Part shown: one piece after another, positions 8,628 through 19,580 of the stretch
Position numbering within the stretch: position 1 is the first letter of the stretch
Layout: each line of letters starts with the position of its first letter
Source: Myxococcales bacterium
GTDB lineage: Bacteria > Myxococcota_A > Polyangia > Fen-1088
Length of the DNA: 64,000 nucleotides
Reading direction: 5' to 3'
Assembly (NCBI GenBank): GCA_022184915.1
Contig: JAGTJU010000006.1
Location: forward strand, 248,001 to 312,000
Notes under the pieces: generated by a model
The model's input: the letters and a program-made list of their open reading frames with translations, nothing else
Databases searched by the model: none
What the model was told of the DNA's origin: nothing
Translations under genes and position numbers: made by a program

Positions 8628-9491
8628 ATGTCGGCACGCCTCATCGATGGCAAGGGACTCGCGGCGCGCATCCGCACCGCTCTCAAAGACGAAACCGAGG
8701 CTCTGTCCCGCGCGGGCACCCAGCCGGGTCTCGCTGTGGTGTTGGTGGGCGACGATCCCGCGAGCCATGTCTACGTTCGCAACAAGACCAAGGCCTGCGC
8801 CGAAATCGGCTTTCGCGCGTTCGACCACCATTTGCCTGCGACGACCTCCGAACCCGAGCTTCTCGCGCTGGTCCAGGCGCTCAATGCTGACGCCGCGGTC
8901 GATGGCATCCTCGTGCAGCTGCCCCTGCCAGCCCACATCGACAGCCGCAAGGTGCTCTTGACGATTGACCCCCGCAAGGACGTGGATGGCTTCCACCCCG
9001 ATAACCTGGGGCGCATGCTCATGGGAGAGCCCCGCTTCGTGCCCTGCACCCCCGCCGGGGTGATGCGGCTTCTCGAGGACGCGCAGGTTCCGCTCGAGGG
9101 GGCCCGGGCCGTGGTTCTCGGGCGCTCGAACATCGTGGGCAAGCCCGCGGCCATGTTGCTCACGGCTGCCAACGCCACGGTGACCCTTTGCCACTCGAAG
9201 ACGCGCGACTTGGCCGAGCTGGTGAGGTCGGCGGACGTTCTGGTGGCGGCGATCGGTCGGGCCCGGTTCGTCGAGGGCAGTTGGATCAAGCCCGGTGCGG
9301 TGGTCATCGACGTGGGCATGAACCGCGACGAAGACGGCAAGCTTTGCGGTGACGTCGATACGGACGCGGCGGCCGTCCATGCAGCGGCCATCACGCCGGT
9401 GCCGGGGGGCGTAGGGCCCATGACGATCGCCATGCTGATGGAAAGCACCTTGGCGTCGGCGCGCCGGCGGGCGGCCGGCCGCAACGGGTAG
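8628..9491 (+). CDS. folD: bifunctional methylenetetrahydrofolate dehydrogenase/cyclohydrolase FolD
   Basis: Cytoplasmic one-carbon enzyme interconverting 5,10-methylene-, methenyl- and 10-formyl-tetrahydrofolate with NADP. The 287-residue length is normal for the family. Visible signatures: [14 protein letters not shown] with the catalytic Lys, [22 protein letters not shown], the Rossmann block [17 protein letters not shown], and the C-terminal [18 protein letters not shown] 8628 has no Shine-Dalgarno; a promoter match seven bases upstream suggests a leaderless transcript. Stands alone, divergent from the propeller gene and 48 bases before the VWA gene. Confidence 0.98.
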   Translation: MSARLIDGKGLAARIRTALKDETEALSRAGTQPGLAVVLVGDDPASHVYVRNKTKACAEIGFRAFDHHLPATTSEPELLALVQALNADAAVDGILVQLPLPAHIDSRKVLLTIDPRKDVDGFHPDNLGRMLMGEPRFVPCTPAGVMRLLEDAQVPLEGARAVVLGRSNIVGKPAAMLLTAANATVTLCHSKTRDLAELVRSADVLVAAIGRARFVEGSWIKPGAVVIDVGMNRDEDGKLCGDVDTDAAAVHAAAITPVPGGVGPMTIAMLMESTLASARRRAAGRNG

Positions 9492-9539
9492 CGGCCGGGG
9501 CCGGCGCGCACCCTTCGGGAGTGCGGTACGCTAGGGGCC

Positions 9540-10982
9540 ATGGTTTTTGCAGCGGGGGGGCGAGAGGGCGAGGCGCTGGCGATGGCCGAGCTCGGCCGCC
9601 AGGTCGCCACCCTCGTGTTCTCGGCGCTGGCACCGCTTGCGGGCCCGGCCGCCGTGGCGCAGAGCCTCACGTGTCGGAACGCGTTGGCTCGGCTCGGCCT
9701 CGAGCCCCCACTTTTCGTCGTTTACGACCTGCAGCGGATGCTCTCGGGCGTGCAGCCTCCCAGCGACGAGGAGCTGGCGGCCCGGGGTGGGCGCCCTTCC
9801 GATCGGCGCGCCGCGGACCTCTGCACGCGCTACGTGGCGCTCCTGCGTGCCCTGGCCGAGACGCCGTCCCTGCAGGCCATGGTCCGTCGTCCCTTGCCCG
9901 TCGAGTTCGAGGCGGTGCTCGTCGCCCGCATGCTGGCTGATGTCTACCGCCGCTGGGCGGGCTCGGGCGTGCGTCCGGTTGGGGTCCCGGAGTTGCCCAC
10001 GGCGGCGGGCGTGCTGGGGCTGTCACCGGCCGAGCTGGCCGCGCGTTTCGACCCGGCCTGGGCCCTCGGGTTCTTGAGCCACCTCGTCAGCCAGCGAGAC
10101 CTGGTGCTGGCCCGCTGCGAACAGATCGACCTTGGGCCCTTGCGCCTGCTGGGCATGTTTTCGGGGGCGGCGCCCACCGACCTGCTCGATCTTTACAACC
10201 TCCTCGGCAGCCCGGTAGGGGGTCGTGCGGTCGAGTTCTCGCTGCAGCTCTTGCCTTCCGTCCTGGAGACCAAGCGCTCCACCGCCGCTCAGCGCTTTTC
10301 CATCGACGGTTACGCTTCGGTCGAGCGAAGGGGCAGCATCGACGCGCTCTTGCCTTCCGAGCTGGCGCACGACAGTGACATCTTCGCGCAGAAGGTCCTG
10401 GGTGACGAACTGCTCTACTACGGTCACGAGAGGCGGCTCGAGACCGTCTCCCGCGAACACTGGGTCCTGGTGGATGCCTCGGCTTCCATGCGGGGCTTGA
10501 GAGAGGTATGCGCACGGGGCTTGGCCGTGGCGTTGGCCAAAAAGCTCAGCCTTCAGGGGGACGTGGTCAGCTTTCGCTTCTTCGACAGCCGTCTGCACCG
10601 CCGCATTCCCGTGGGCGCCGCGGCTGGCCACGAGCTGCCCCACATCTTGTCGTTCCGGTCGGAGCGGGGGCGACACTACGCGCGCGTGTTCGAGGACGTG
10701 CTGGCCGACGCGCGTCGGCTCCAGCGGCGCGGGCCGCGGGAGCTCGCCATCACCTTCATCACGCACGGCGAGTGCCACGTGCCCGTCGATCTCGTCGAGA
10801 GCCTTGCGGAGCAGGCGCGGCTCTACGGGGTGTTCGTGCTGCCCTCGCGGCCCCTGGCGCTGCCGTACTTGCCGCTTCTTCACCGGCACCAGGTGGTGAC
10901 CTCGGCGGACTTCGCGGCGCCCGAGCTGCGCAAACGCAAGGCCCTTGCCATCGTGGAGGATGTTGCGCGTGCCCACACGTGA
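9540..10982 (+). CDS. von Willebrand factor A (VWA/MIDAS) domain protein
   Basis: A 480-residue cytoplasmic protein with a C-terminal VWA domain. The MIDAS metal site is intact: VLVDASASM (DxSxS) near residue 311, a Thr-containing HGECHV-like strand end around residue 405, and the alternating alpha/beta pattern to the end. The N-terminal 300 residues are helical and unrecognised. Such VWA proteins often work beside AAA+ (MoxR-type) or repeat proteins. Here the next gene, a TPR/HEAT protein, overlaps it by 14 bases, which points to a two-protein complex. A TACGCT -10-like box ends seven bases before the ATG. No AAA+ partner is adjacent, so the role is open. Confidence 0.84.
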   Translation: MVFAAGGREGEALAMAELGRQVATLVFSALAPLAGPAAVAQSLTCRNALARLGLEPPLFVVYDLQRMLSGVQPPSDEELAARGGRPSDRRAADLCTRYVALLRALAETPSLQAMVRRPLPVEFEAVLVARMLADVYRRWAGSGVRPVGVPELPTAAGVLGLSPAELAARFDPAWALGFLSHLVSQRDLVLARCEQIDLGPLRLLGMFSGAAPTDLLDLYNLLGSPVGGRAVEFSLQLLPSVLETKRSTAAQRFSIDGYASVERRGSIDALLPSELAHDSDIFAQKVLGDELLYYGHERRLETVSREHWVLVDASASMRGLREVCARGLAVALAKKLSLQGDVVSFRFFDSRLHRRIPVGAAAGHELPHILSFRSERGRHYARVFEDVLADARRLQRRGPRELAITFITHGECHVPVDLVESLAEQARLYGVFVLPSRPLALPYLPLLHRHQVVTSADFAAPELRKRKALAIVEDVARAHT

Positions 10983-12767
10983 CGAACTCGAGGCTAAGGA
11001 GCGCGCCGACCGTGCGCTGCGGGCCGGGCAAGCGGCCGAGGCCCTTGGCCTTTACCGAAGCTTGCTTTCACGCGTGGCCGTCTTCGAGCCGGGCCTTTAC
11101 GAAAGCTGGCTCGAGGGCGCGCTCGGCGCTTACCGCGCTTTGAAGATGCCGCGGGCGGTGGGCTTCATTCAGCTTGCGCTGCGGCGGTTCACGGAGGTCG
11201 AGGCGGCCCTGCAGGTGGCAACGGACCCCGTGCCGTGGGCGCTGGCGCTCGCCCGCCAAGGACGTCGCCGCGAGGCCGCCCAGGGACTCGCGCGGGCAGG
11301 GTTGTGGGTGCTTGCGGCGCGGGAGCTCGAAACGGCGGGTGACCTGCCCGGGGCCCGCACGTTGTGGGAAAAGCTCGAGCGGGATCCGCGGCTTCGCCGC
11401 CGGCCTTACGAAACAGCGCTCGTTTATCTCATGCTCGCGCGCCTGGAACGTGCGCTCGGAGAAGAGGACGCCGCCGGCCAGCACTTGTGCCAGGCGGTGT
11501 CTCGCCTCGAGGCGCTGGCCGACGAGTACGAAAGTGGTGGGCAGCGCGAACGCGCCTTCGACTGCTACTTGCTGATCCTGCGGGTGGGGCAGGGGCCAGG
11601 AGGTGCCTTCGAGAACCTCGCCGAGGGCTACGTCAACGCGATCCGGATCTTGGTGGCTGACGGCCAACGCGACTTCGCTTTGCAGTACATGGACGATTTC
11701 ATGACGGCTGCCGCGAAACGCATGGAGTTTCATGCGGCGGCGACGATCGCTCTCGATGCCGCCGACTATAGCCGCCGACATGGTCTGGCCTTCGAGCAAG
11801 ACTTCCTTCGCAAGGCGGTGGATCTCTGGTGCGCGGCTGCGGCGCAGGGGCTTTCGCAAGCCCAGGCCCCCGAGCTGGCCGAAAACGCGCTGGCTGCGGC
11901 GCTGGACGCCGCGACTTCGCTCGGCGACGGCCCCCTCATGGGGAAGGTCTACGAGGACCTGGCGAAGCTGCCTCTCGATCCGGCGCGCACCGCCCGGTAC
12001 GCAAGCCTTGCCGAGCGTTACGCGGGGGCGGTGCAAAGCGCGGCGCCTCTTGCCGCCCTGCCTGCGGCGTTCAAGAGCGCGGGCGCTTATCAAGACATCG
12101 CCTGGCAGGACCTCGTCGAGTGGGAACTCGACGGAAACGTCGAGGCGACCCTGTCGGTGGTGGTCGTCGAGCGCACCGACCACGTGCGTTTCGTACGTGC
12201 GGCGCTCCTGGCCCTGCTGACCGCCGTCACCGAGCCACGCTGGCTCGAGGTGCCGGACGCTGCGCGCGTGGTGATCGCGGGGCTTGGTGACGTGGAGGTC
12301 TACGAGGTCTTGGCGCCGCTCGAGCGCCTCGCCCGGCATGCTGCCCCCGAGGTGCGCGCGGCGGTGATGGGAGCCGTGGGGCGCGTCCTGTGCAAACGCA
12401 GCTTCGCCACCATTCGCGCCGGGCTCGAGGATCCGGACGAGCGGGTGAGAAGCGAATCGCGCCGGGCCCTTCGAGGGCTTCATTTCCGAGACGGGCTCGA
12501 GCCCCTGGCCCGCATTCTGCGTGAGGCCGGCGACCCCCTCGTGCGCGAGGCCGCGCTGGCTGCGATCGCGGACGTGCCCATTCTCGAGGCGGCGCTGGTG
12601 CTCCTCGACGTCATTCGCGAGGAAGAGGGGCCGCTGCGCAGCCTGGCTGTGGAACGCCTCTCCACCTTCCCCAGCCTGGGCCTGGCGCCCCACGTGCGGG
12701 CCCACGCGGAGGTGGCCACCGGCGGGGCTCGGCAGAGCCTGCTCGCGGTGTTGAGCGCGCTCGAGGC

Positions 12768-12780
<13 letters not shown>
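10969..12780 (+). CDS. TPR/HEAT repeat protein
   Basis: Unrecognised soluble repeat protein of about 603 residues, likely a scaffold or adaptor for the VWA protein encoded just upstream. The first two thirds are TPR-like helical pairs (RALRAGQAAEALGLYRSLL; ALARQGRRREAAQGLARAG), and the last third is HEAT-like (HAAPEVRAAVMGAVGRVL; DPDERVRSESRRALRGL; GDPLVREAALAAIADV). I place the start at GTG 10969, because GGAGG at 10955-10959 sits nine bases ahead and the overlap with the VWA stop is then 14 bases. ATG 10960 and the longer frame from 10945 are possible but badly spaced from the binding site. Its end overlaps the convergent queG stop by 13 bases. Confidence 0.8.
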
Positions 12781-15097
<2,317 letters not shown>

Positions 15098-15124
15098 TCC
15101 GGCGTCGGAGCTTGGCTCCGCACA

Positions 15125-15172
15125 CGCGAAAAACCCCGCTTCGGCCTTGCCGGGCGGGGTTTTCGCGTTTTT
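15125..15172 (+). terminator. rho-independent terminator of gap
   Basis: A long stem pairs CGCGAAAA(A)CCCCGC at 15125-15139 with GCGGGGTTTTCGCG at 15154-15167 (one bulged A), followed by TTTTT at 15168-15172. It begins 28 bases after the gap stop and also separates it from the convergent DUF523 gene. Confidence 0.9.
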
Positions 15173-15181
15173 CGGCGGGGG

Positions 15182-16186
15182 TCAAACGCGGTTGCGCAGC
15201 ATCATTTCTCGCGGATGCGGTTCGAGGTAGGTTTGGCCCTCGAGGTAAGCCACCTTGTGCCGCCGGATGTGGTGCTTGAGCAAGGTGAGCGGAACGACGA
15301 GCGGACTTTGCCCTTTCCGGTGGTCTTCGATGAGCTGGGCCAACTCGGCCTTGTCCTCCGGATCGAGCATCGGACGGAGGTACCCGGCCATGTGCTGCAT
15401 CACGTTTGCGTTTCGTCCCGGCGTGGCCCGCTTCGTCATGGCCTGCATGAACCCGGTCTCGTAGGCCGCGCGCAGGGCGGAACGGCTGTGGTGTTTCGAC
15501 TCGGCCACCAGCTTTCCCAGGGACCGGTACGCCTCCACGGAGTGCGCCATCAGCGTGAGTTTGTGGGCCGTGTGGAACGCCACGAGGTCGCCCAGCTTCC
15601 ACGAGCCGGCCCACAGAGCCTTGAGGCGGTGGTACGCGAAGAGCCTCTCGATGAAGTTTTCTCGCAAGGGGGGATCGGAGAGTCGCCCCTCTTCCTCGAT
15701 GGGCAGGTTGGCAAAGCGCTCCCGCAACGCGGCGGCAAACAGCCCCACGCCTTCTTTGGAGGGGGCCCCCAATCGTCCCTGCGCGTCGGGAGGCGGGTAG
15801 AGCTTCACCCGTTCCATCCCGCAGCTTGGCGAGGCGCGCTTGAGCACGTAGCCGTCGAGGTCCTCGTCTTCGAGCTCCGCCACGCGCTTGCGCGCGAAGC
15901 GTTCCATGCGCGTGGTCCAGTCCTCACCGGAGTCGGGCGCGATCATGTGCGTCCGACCGTCTCCCAGGCGTTGCAAGCGCACGATGGGGCGCGGAATGCT
16001 CATGCCTACCTCCACCTCCGGGCATACCGGGACCCAGGTCACGTAGGGCGCAAGTACGTCCATGAGGAAACCGTCACGCTTGTGCTGACCGTCGAAGCGC
16101 ACCTTGGCACCCAGAAGGCAGGTCGAGGCACCCACGCGCAACACAGGTCGAGTTCCGTCCTCAGACTTCGCAGCAGCCATATCCAT
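15182..16186 (-). CDS. DUF523-DUF1722 (YbgA-type) fusion protein
   Basis: Two-domain protein of 334 residues. The N-terminal DUF523 part carries three spaced Cys (STCLLG, PVCPEVEVGM, SPSCGM). In the related desulfidase family (TudS) three such Cys bind a [4Fe-4S] cluster, so a cluster and a role in sulfur removal or thio-nucleobase chemistry are plausible. The C-terminal DUF1722 part is helical (AYHRLKALWAGSW; FHTAHKLTLMAHS), and in other bacteria can occur alone as YbgA, sometimes beside photolyase genes; none is seen here. Divergent from the RluA-type gene; the ends of gap and this gene face each other. Confidence 0.88.
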   Translation of the reverse strand: MDMAAAKSEDGTRPVLRVGASTCLLGAKVRFDGQHKRDGFLMDVLAPYVTWVPVCPEVEVGMSIPRPIVRLQRLGDGRTHMIAPDSGEDWTTRMERFARKRVAELEDEDLDGYVLKRASPSCGMERVKLYPPPDAQGRLGAPSKEGVGLFAAALRERFANLPIEEEGRLSDPPLRENFIERLFAYHRLKALWAGSWKLGDLVAFHTAHKLTLMAHSVEAYRSLGKLVAESKHHSRSALRAAYETGFMQAMTKRATPGRNANVMQHMAGYLRPMLDPEDKAELAQLIEDHRKGQSPLVVPLTLLKHHIRRHKVAYLEGQTYLEPHPREMMLRNRV

Positions 16187-16275
16187 TCCAGGATACGCCG
16201 ACCTGGCGGAACGTGCGCGGCTTGGGTCGCATCCGGTTGGCTGCGCCGGGTGTGCCTGCTACGTTCGGTCGCTTC

Positions 16276-17241
16276 ATGGAGGAAGACGAGCCGCGAGCGC
16301 CCGCCCCGCCGAAGCCCGCGTCCGGGAGCTTGCCCATTCGCGCCCGCACGGAGTTGTTTCGGGTGGGCGAAGACGAGACGGGGATGCGGCTCGACCAGGT
16401 GCTGCCCCGCCACGTCGCCGATCTGTCGCGGCGGCAAGCGCGAACGCTGCTCGATCTGGGCGGCGTGTTCGTCAACGGTGTGCGGACGAAGGTGGCCAGC
16501 CGCCTCGTGGCCACGGGGGACGAAATCAAAGCCTTCATCGGGGGGGCTTTGGCGCGCGCACAGAACCGGGTAGGGGAGGCCGCCCGCGCTCACGACGCTG
16601 AGAGATTGCCCTCGTTCACGGTTTTGTTCGAGGACGCTGACCTGGTCGTCGTGAACAAGCCGGCCGGGCTCCTGACGGCCCCCACCCCCGAAAGCGACCG
16701 CAACAACTTGGCCGACCTCCTGGCCCGACGACACGCGCGCCGCCAGACCCTCTTTGTGGTGCACCGCATAGACCTGCAAACGAGTGGGGTCTTGGTGTTT
16801 GCGAAAACACCCCAGGCCAACAGACGCCTTTCGGAGCGCTTCGCGGCCCACGACATCGACCGTGCCTACCTTGCCGTGGTCGCCGGGGCGTTCCCCGACG
16901 ACCTTCGCACGATTGACCGCGCGCTCCGAGGGAAGCGGGCCGTGACGCACGTCGCGGTTTCGGAACGTTTCGGGACCTTCGCGACAGCCTTGACGGTGAC
17001 CCTCGAAACGGGACGCACCCACCAAATCCGCCTTCACGTCGGCGGCCTCGGCCACCCGGTGTTGGGAGATCCCGACGTGGCGCGTGCGAGCGTTCGCGGC
17101 CCGCGGCCGCCCCGTATGGCGCTGCATGCCGCGCGCCTCGGCTTCTTGCATCCCGTCACCGGAGCACCCCTGAACTTCGAGGCGGAGCTGCCGGCCGATT
17201 TGGCCAAGTGGATGGAGCGGCTCCGTGTTTCGTCCCCGTGA
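16276..17241 (+). CDS. RluA-family pseudouridine synthase
   Basis: RNA pseudouridine synthase of about 321 residues. An S4 RNA-binding domain (MRLDQVLPRHVADLSRRQAR...GVFVNG) precedes the catalytic domain with LVVVNKPAGLLTAP, HRIDLQTSGVLVFAK holding the catalytic Asp, and ETGRTHQIRLHVGGLGHPVLGD. In most family members the Asp is followed by Arg (HRLDRxTSG); here it is Leu, a mild departure near the active site. ATG 16276 (MEEDEPRAP) is preferred over GTG 16213 because the additional residues look unrelated, but neither has a clear binding site. Whether the target is 23S rRNA or tRNA cannot be told. Confidence 0.9.
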   Translation: MEEDEPRAPAPPKPASGSLPIRARTELFRVGEDETGMRLDQVLPRHVADLSRRQARTLLDLGGVFVNGVRTKVASRLVATGDEIKAFIGGALARAQNRVGEAARAHDAERLPSFTVLFEDADLVVVNKPAGLLTAPTPESDRNNLADLLARRHARRQTLFVVHRIDLQTSGVLVFAKTPQANRRLSERFAAHDIDRAYLAVVAGAFPDDLRTIDRALRGKRAVTHVAVSERFGTFATALTVTLETGRTHQIRLHVGGLGHPVLGDPDVARASVRGPRPPRMALHAARLGFLHPVTGAPLNFEAELPADLAKWMERLRVSSP

Positions 17242-17485
17242 CGCAGAGCGAGCTTGGCCCTGAACCTCGGGCCCCAAGGCGGCTGCTGCGCCCCCAAAAA
17301 CGATTCACGTTGCAACTTACGAGGGGGTCTGGCATCTCACACCCAAAGCTGATGACTTGCTTACCTTGGGGACCCCTTGGGGCGCTGACTGGGCGGGGGG
17401 GAGATGCGATGGCGGCTCATTTGCAGAGACACTTGTCGTTCGGGCCGATGGGCGATGGGGAGGTCCGGGCGAAAGGATTGACACC

Positions 17486-18361
17486 TTGAGCGTCGATACA
17501 TGGACTTCCTTCGGGCTGCTCGGCCTGGTGCTTACGGCCACGGCGGCCTACTTGCTCCGGCTTGCGTGGTTGGGTCGAGCCCGGGCGAGCCGATTGGACA
17601 AGGACGGCGGCAGCGCCCTGCTCTCCGTCCCGGTGATGGAGCTTGGTTACTGGCTGCTGCGGCCCATCGTGTCGTTGCTCGACCGGCTGGGCGCAACCCC
17701 GAACGGCGTGACGGTCTTCGGGCTCTTTCCCGCGGCGCTTGCCGGATTGTTCGCCGTGCAGGGCTGGTTTGCGCTTGCGGGGCTCTTCGGTATGGTCGGG
17801 GCGTTCTGCGATGCGCTCGACGGCCTCCTGGCCCAACGTCAAGGCGGCTCGACCCGCGGCGGTCAAGCCCTCGACTCGATCTTGGATCGCGTGACCGAGT
17901 CACTGCTCTTCGTTGGGGTGGCGGTGTACTTCCGGGAGCAGCCTTGGATTTTGGGCTTGTGCCTGATGGCTTTGTCGGGCGCTTACCTGACGAGCTATGT
18001 CTCGGCCAAAGCTGAGGCCATGCAGGTGTCAATACCGCGCGGGGTTATGCGACGCGCCGAGCGTGCCGTTTACTTGCTGACCGCCGCAGGCTTCCTGCCG
18101 CTTTGGGCGCTGTGGATTGGCCCCGAAGGCTCCTTTGCTCTCCGGCATTTGCCGCTGGTGACGGCCTTGGGGCTCATCGCTCTCGGCGCGAACCTTTCCG
18201 CCTTCGTTCGCATCCGGGCGCTTGTGCGCGTACTGGGGCCGGCCTCCGCCGAAGTGACACCCGAGCCCCTGAGGAATGGACGGCCCGCCACGCAGGAGTT
18301 CCCGCCGCTGTCCGCGCCTGCGCCGCGTGCGGCCACGGCCGACGGCCGCGGGGTTGTTTGA
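17486..18361 (+). CDS. CDP-alcohol phosphatidyltransferase family membrane protein
   Basis: Integral membrane enzyme (about 291 residues) transferring a phosphatidyl or phosphoalcohol group from a CDP-linked donor, as in PgsA, PssA or inositol-phosphate synthases. The signature D-x2-D-G-x2-A-[R]-x8-G-x3-D-x3-D is present as DALDGLLAQ...GQALDSILD, with all four Asp intact, but the usual Arg is Gln. Five or six hydrophobic segments flank it. A TTG start at 17486 has GAAAGGA eight bases upstream and places a membrane segment at the N-terminus (FGLLGLVLTATAAYLLRLAW). The longer frame to 17357 reads as non-protein-like sequence. Substrate unknown; the C-terminal 40 residues are a polar Pro/Ala tail. 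Confidence 0.82.
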   Translation: MSVDTWTSFGLLGLVLTATAAYLLRLAWLGRARASRLDKDGGSALLSVPVMELGYWLLRPIVSLLDRLGATPNGVTVFGLFPAALAGLFAVQGWFALAGLFGMVGAFCDALDGLLAQRQGGSTRGGQALDSILDRVTESLLFVGVAVYFREQPWILGLCLMALSGAYLTSYVSAKAEAMQVSIPRGVMRRAERAVYLLTAAGFLPLWALWIGPEGSFALRHLPLVTALGLIALGANLSAFVRIRALVRVLGPASAEVTPEPLRNGRPATQEFPPLSAPAPRAATADGRGVV

Positions 18362-18409
18362 CCCCGCACCGTAAACCGTGGCGAAGCGTCGTTCTCGGGC
18401 CCGGGTGGC

Positions 18410-19570
18410 TCAGGCCCGCTCGATGAGGCCTGCAGCGCCCATACCGCCGCCGATGCACATCGTGAGCACCGCGTAGCGGCCCTGGCGGCGCTCGAGTTCG
18501 TGCAAGGCCGTCGCGATCTGGCGGGCCCCCGTGCATCCGAGCGGATGACCCAGGGCGATGGCGCCGCCGTTTACGTTGACGCGCTCCTCGGGCAGGCCCA
18601 GCTCGCGCATGCAGTAAAGGGCCTGCGAGGCAAAGGCTTCGTTCAGCTCGAAAAGGTCGATCTGGTCCACCTTCATCCCCAGCAGATGCAGCAGTTTGCG
18701 AACCGCGGGTACGGGTCCCGTTCCCATGATGGCCGGCGGCACCCCCGCCACGGCGAAGCCGCGAAAGTAAGCGCGCACCTTCTTGCCTGTGTTCCGAGCC
18801 GTATCGGCGTTCATGAGCACCACGGCCGCGGCGCCGTCGTTGAGGGGAGACGAATTGCCCGCCGTCACCGAACCCGTGGGGTCGAAAGCGGGTGCCAGGG
18901 TCTTGAGACGCTCGAGGGATGTGTCGCTGCGCGGCCCCTCGTCTCGATCCACCGTGGTCGCGATCCAACGGTCGTCCTCCCAGACCCGGGTGTCCACGGG
19001 AACACACTCGGCGGCCATGCGCCCCTCGTCCCAGGCTGCCACGGCCCTTTGGTGACTGCGCAGCGCAAAGGCATCCTGGTCCTCGCGTGAGACGTTGAAC
19101 CTGCGCGCCACGTTTTCGGCCGTGTTGCCCATCGGGATGTAGGCATCCGGGAACGTCTCGACCAAGGTGGGGTTCAGCGCCACCTTGTTGCCACCCATGG
19201 GGATCATCGACATGGACTCGACACCGCCCGCGATGGCCGCGTCGATGGCGCCGAGGGCGATGCGCTCGGCGGCGATCGCCGTAGCCTGCAGGCCGGAGGC
19301 GCAAAACCGGTTGACCGTCATGGCGGGCACCTCGTCCGGCAGCCCGGCGAGATGGCCAACCAGGCGCGCGACGTTCAGACCTTGCTCACCTTCCGGAAGG
19401 GCGCAGCCGAAGATGAGGTCTTCGGGGATTGCGCCCTCCACTTCGGCACGCCGTAGGGCCTCCTTGACCACCAGAGCGCCGAGATCGTCGGGGCGGGTGT
19501 TGCGAAGATTGCCCTTAATCGCACGCCCGATCGGGGTCCTGACAGCAGATAGTATCGCGACGTCTCGCAT
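18410..19570 (-). CDS. fadA: acetyl-CoA acyltransferase (thiolase) FadA type
   Basis: Thiolase catalysing the last step of fatty acid beta-oxidation, cleaving 3-ketoacyl-CoA. All active-site blocks are there: [10 protein letters not shown] with the nucleophilic Cys, [26 protein letters not shown] with the catalytic His, and [11 protein letters not shown] with the second Cys. At 386 residues it is normal length. It lies ten bases downstream of fadN with its own GGAGA binding site, so the two form the fadNA operon of the Bacillus FadN/FadA type rather than the E. coli fadBA type. Confidence 0.95.
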   Translation of the reverse strand: MRDVAILSAVRTPIGRAIKGNLRNTRPDDLGALVVKEALRRAEVEGAIPEDLIFGCALPEGEQGLNVARLVGHLAGLPDEVPAMTVNRFCASGLQATAIAAERIALGAIDAAIAGGVESMSMIPMGGNKVALNPTLVETFPDAYIPMGNTAENVARRFNVSREDQDAFALRSHQRAVAAWDEGRMAAECVPVDTRVWEDDRWIATTVDRDEGPRSDTSLERLKTLAPAFDPTGSVTAGNSSPLNDGAAAVVLMNADTARNTGKKVRAYFRGFAVAGVPPAIMGTGPVPAVRKLLHLLGMKVDQIDLFELNEAFASQALYCMRELGLPEERVNVNGGAIALGHPLGCTGARQIATALHELERRQGRYAVLTMCIGGGMGAAGLIERA

Positions 19571-19580
19571 GGTGTCTCCG

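Noticed and set aside
11068-12705. 545-codon minus-strand frame opposite the TPR/HEAT gene
   Set aside because: Runs antiparallel to a well-supported repeat protein; amino acid content (many His, Arg, Gly) is typical of a GC-rich shadow frame and no motif is present.
17242-17485. Intergenic stretch before the CDP-alcohol phosphatidyltransferase examined for tRNA or small RNA
   Set aside because: No cloverleaf, no terminator and no convincing small frame seen.
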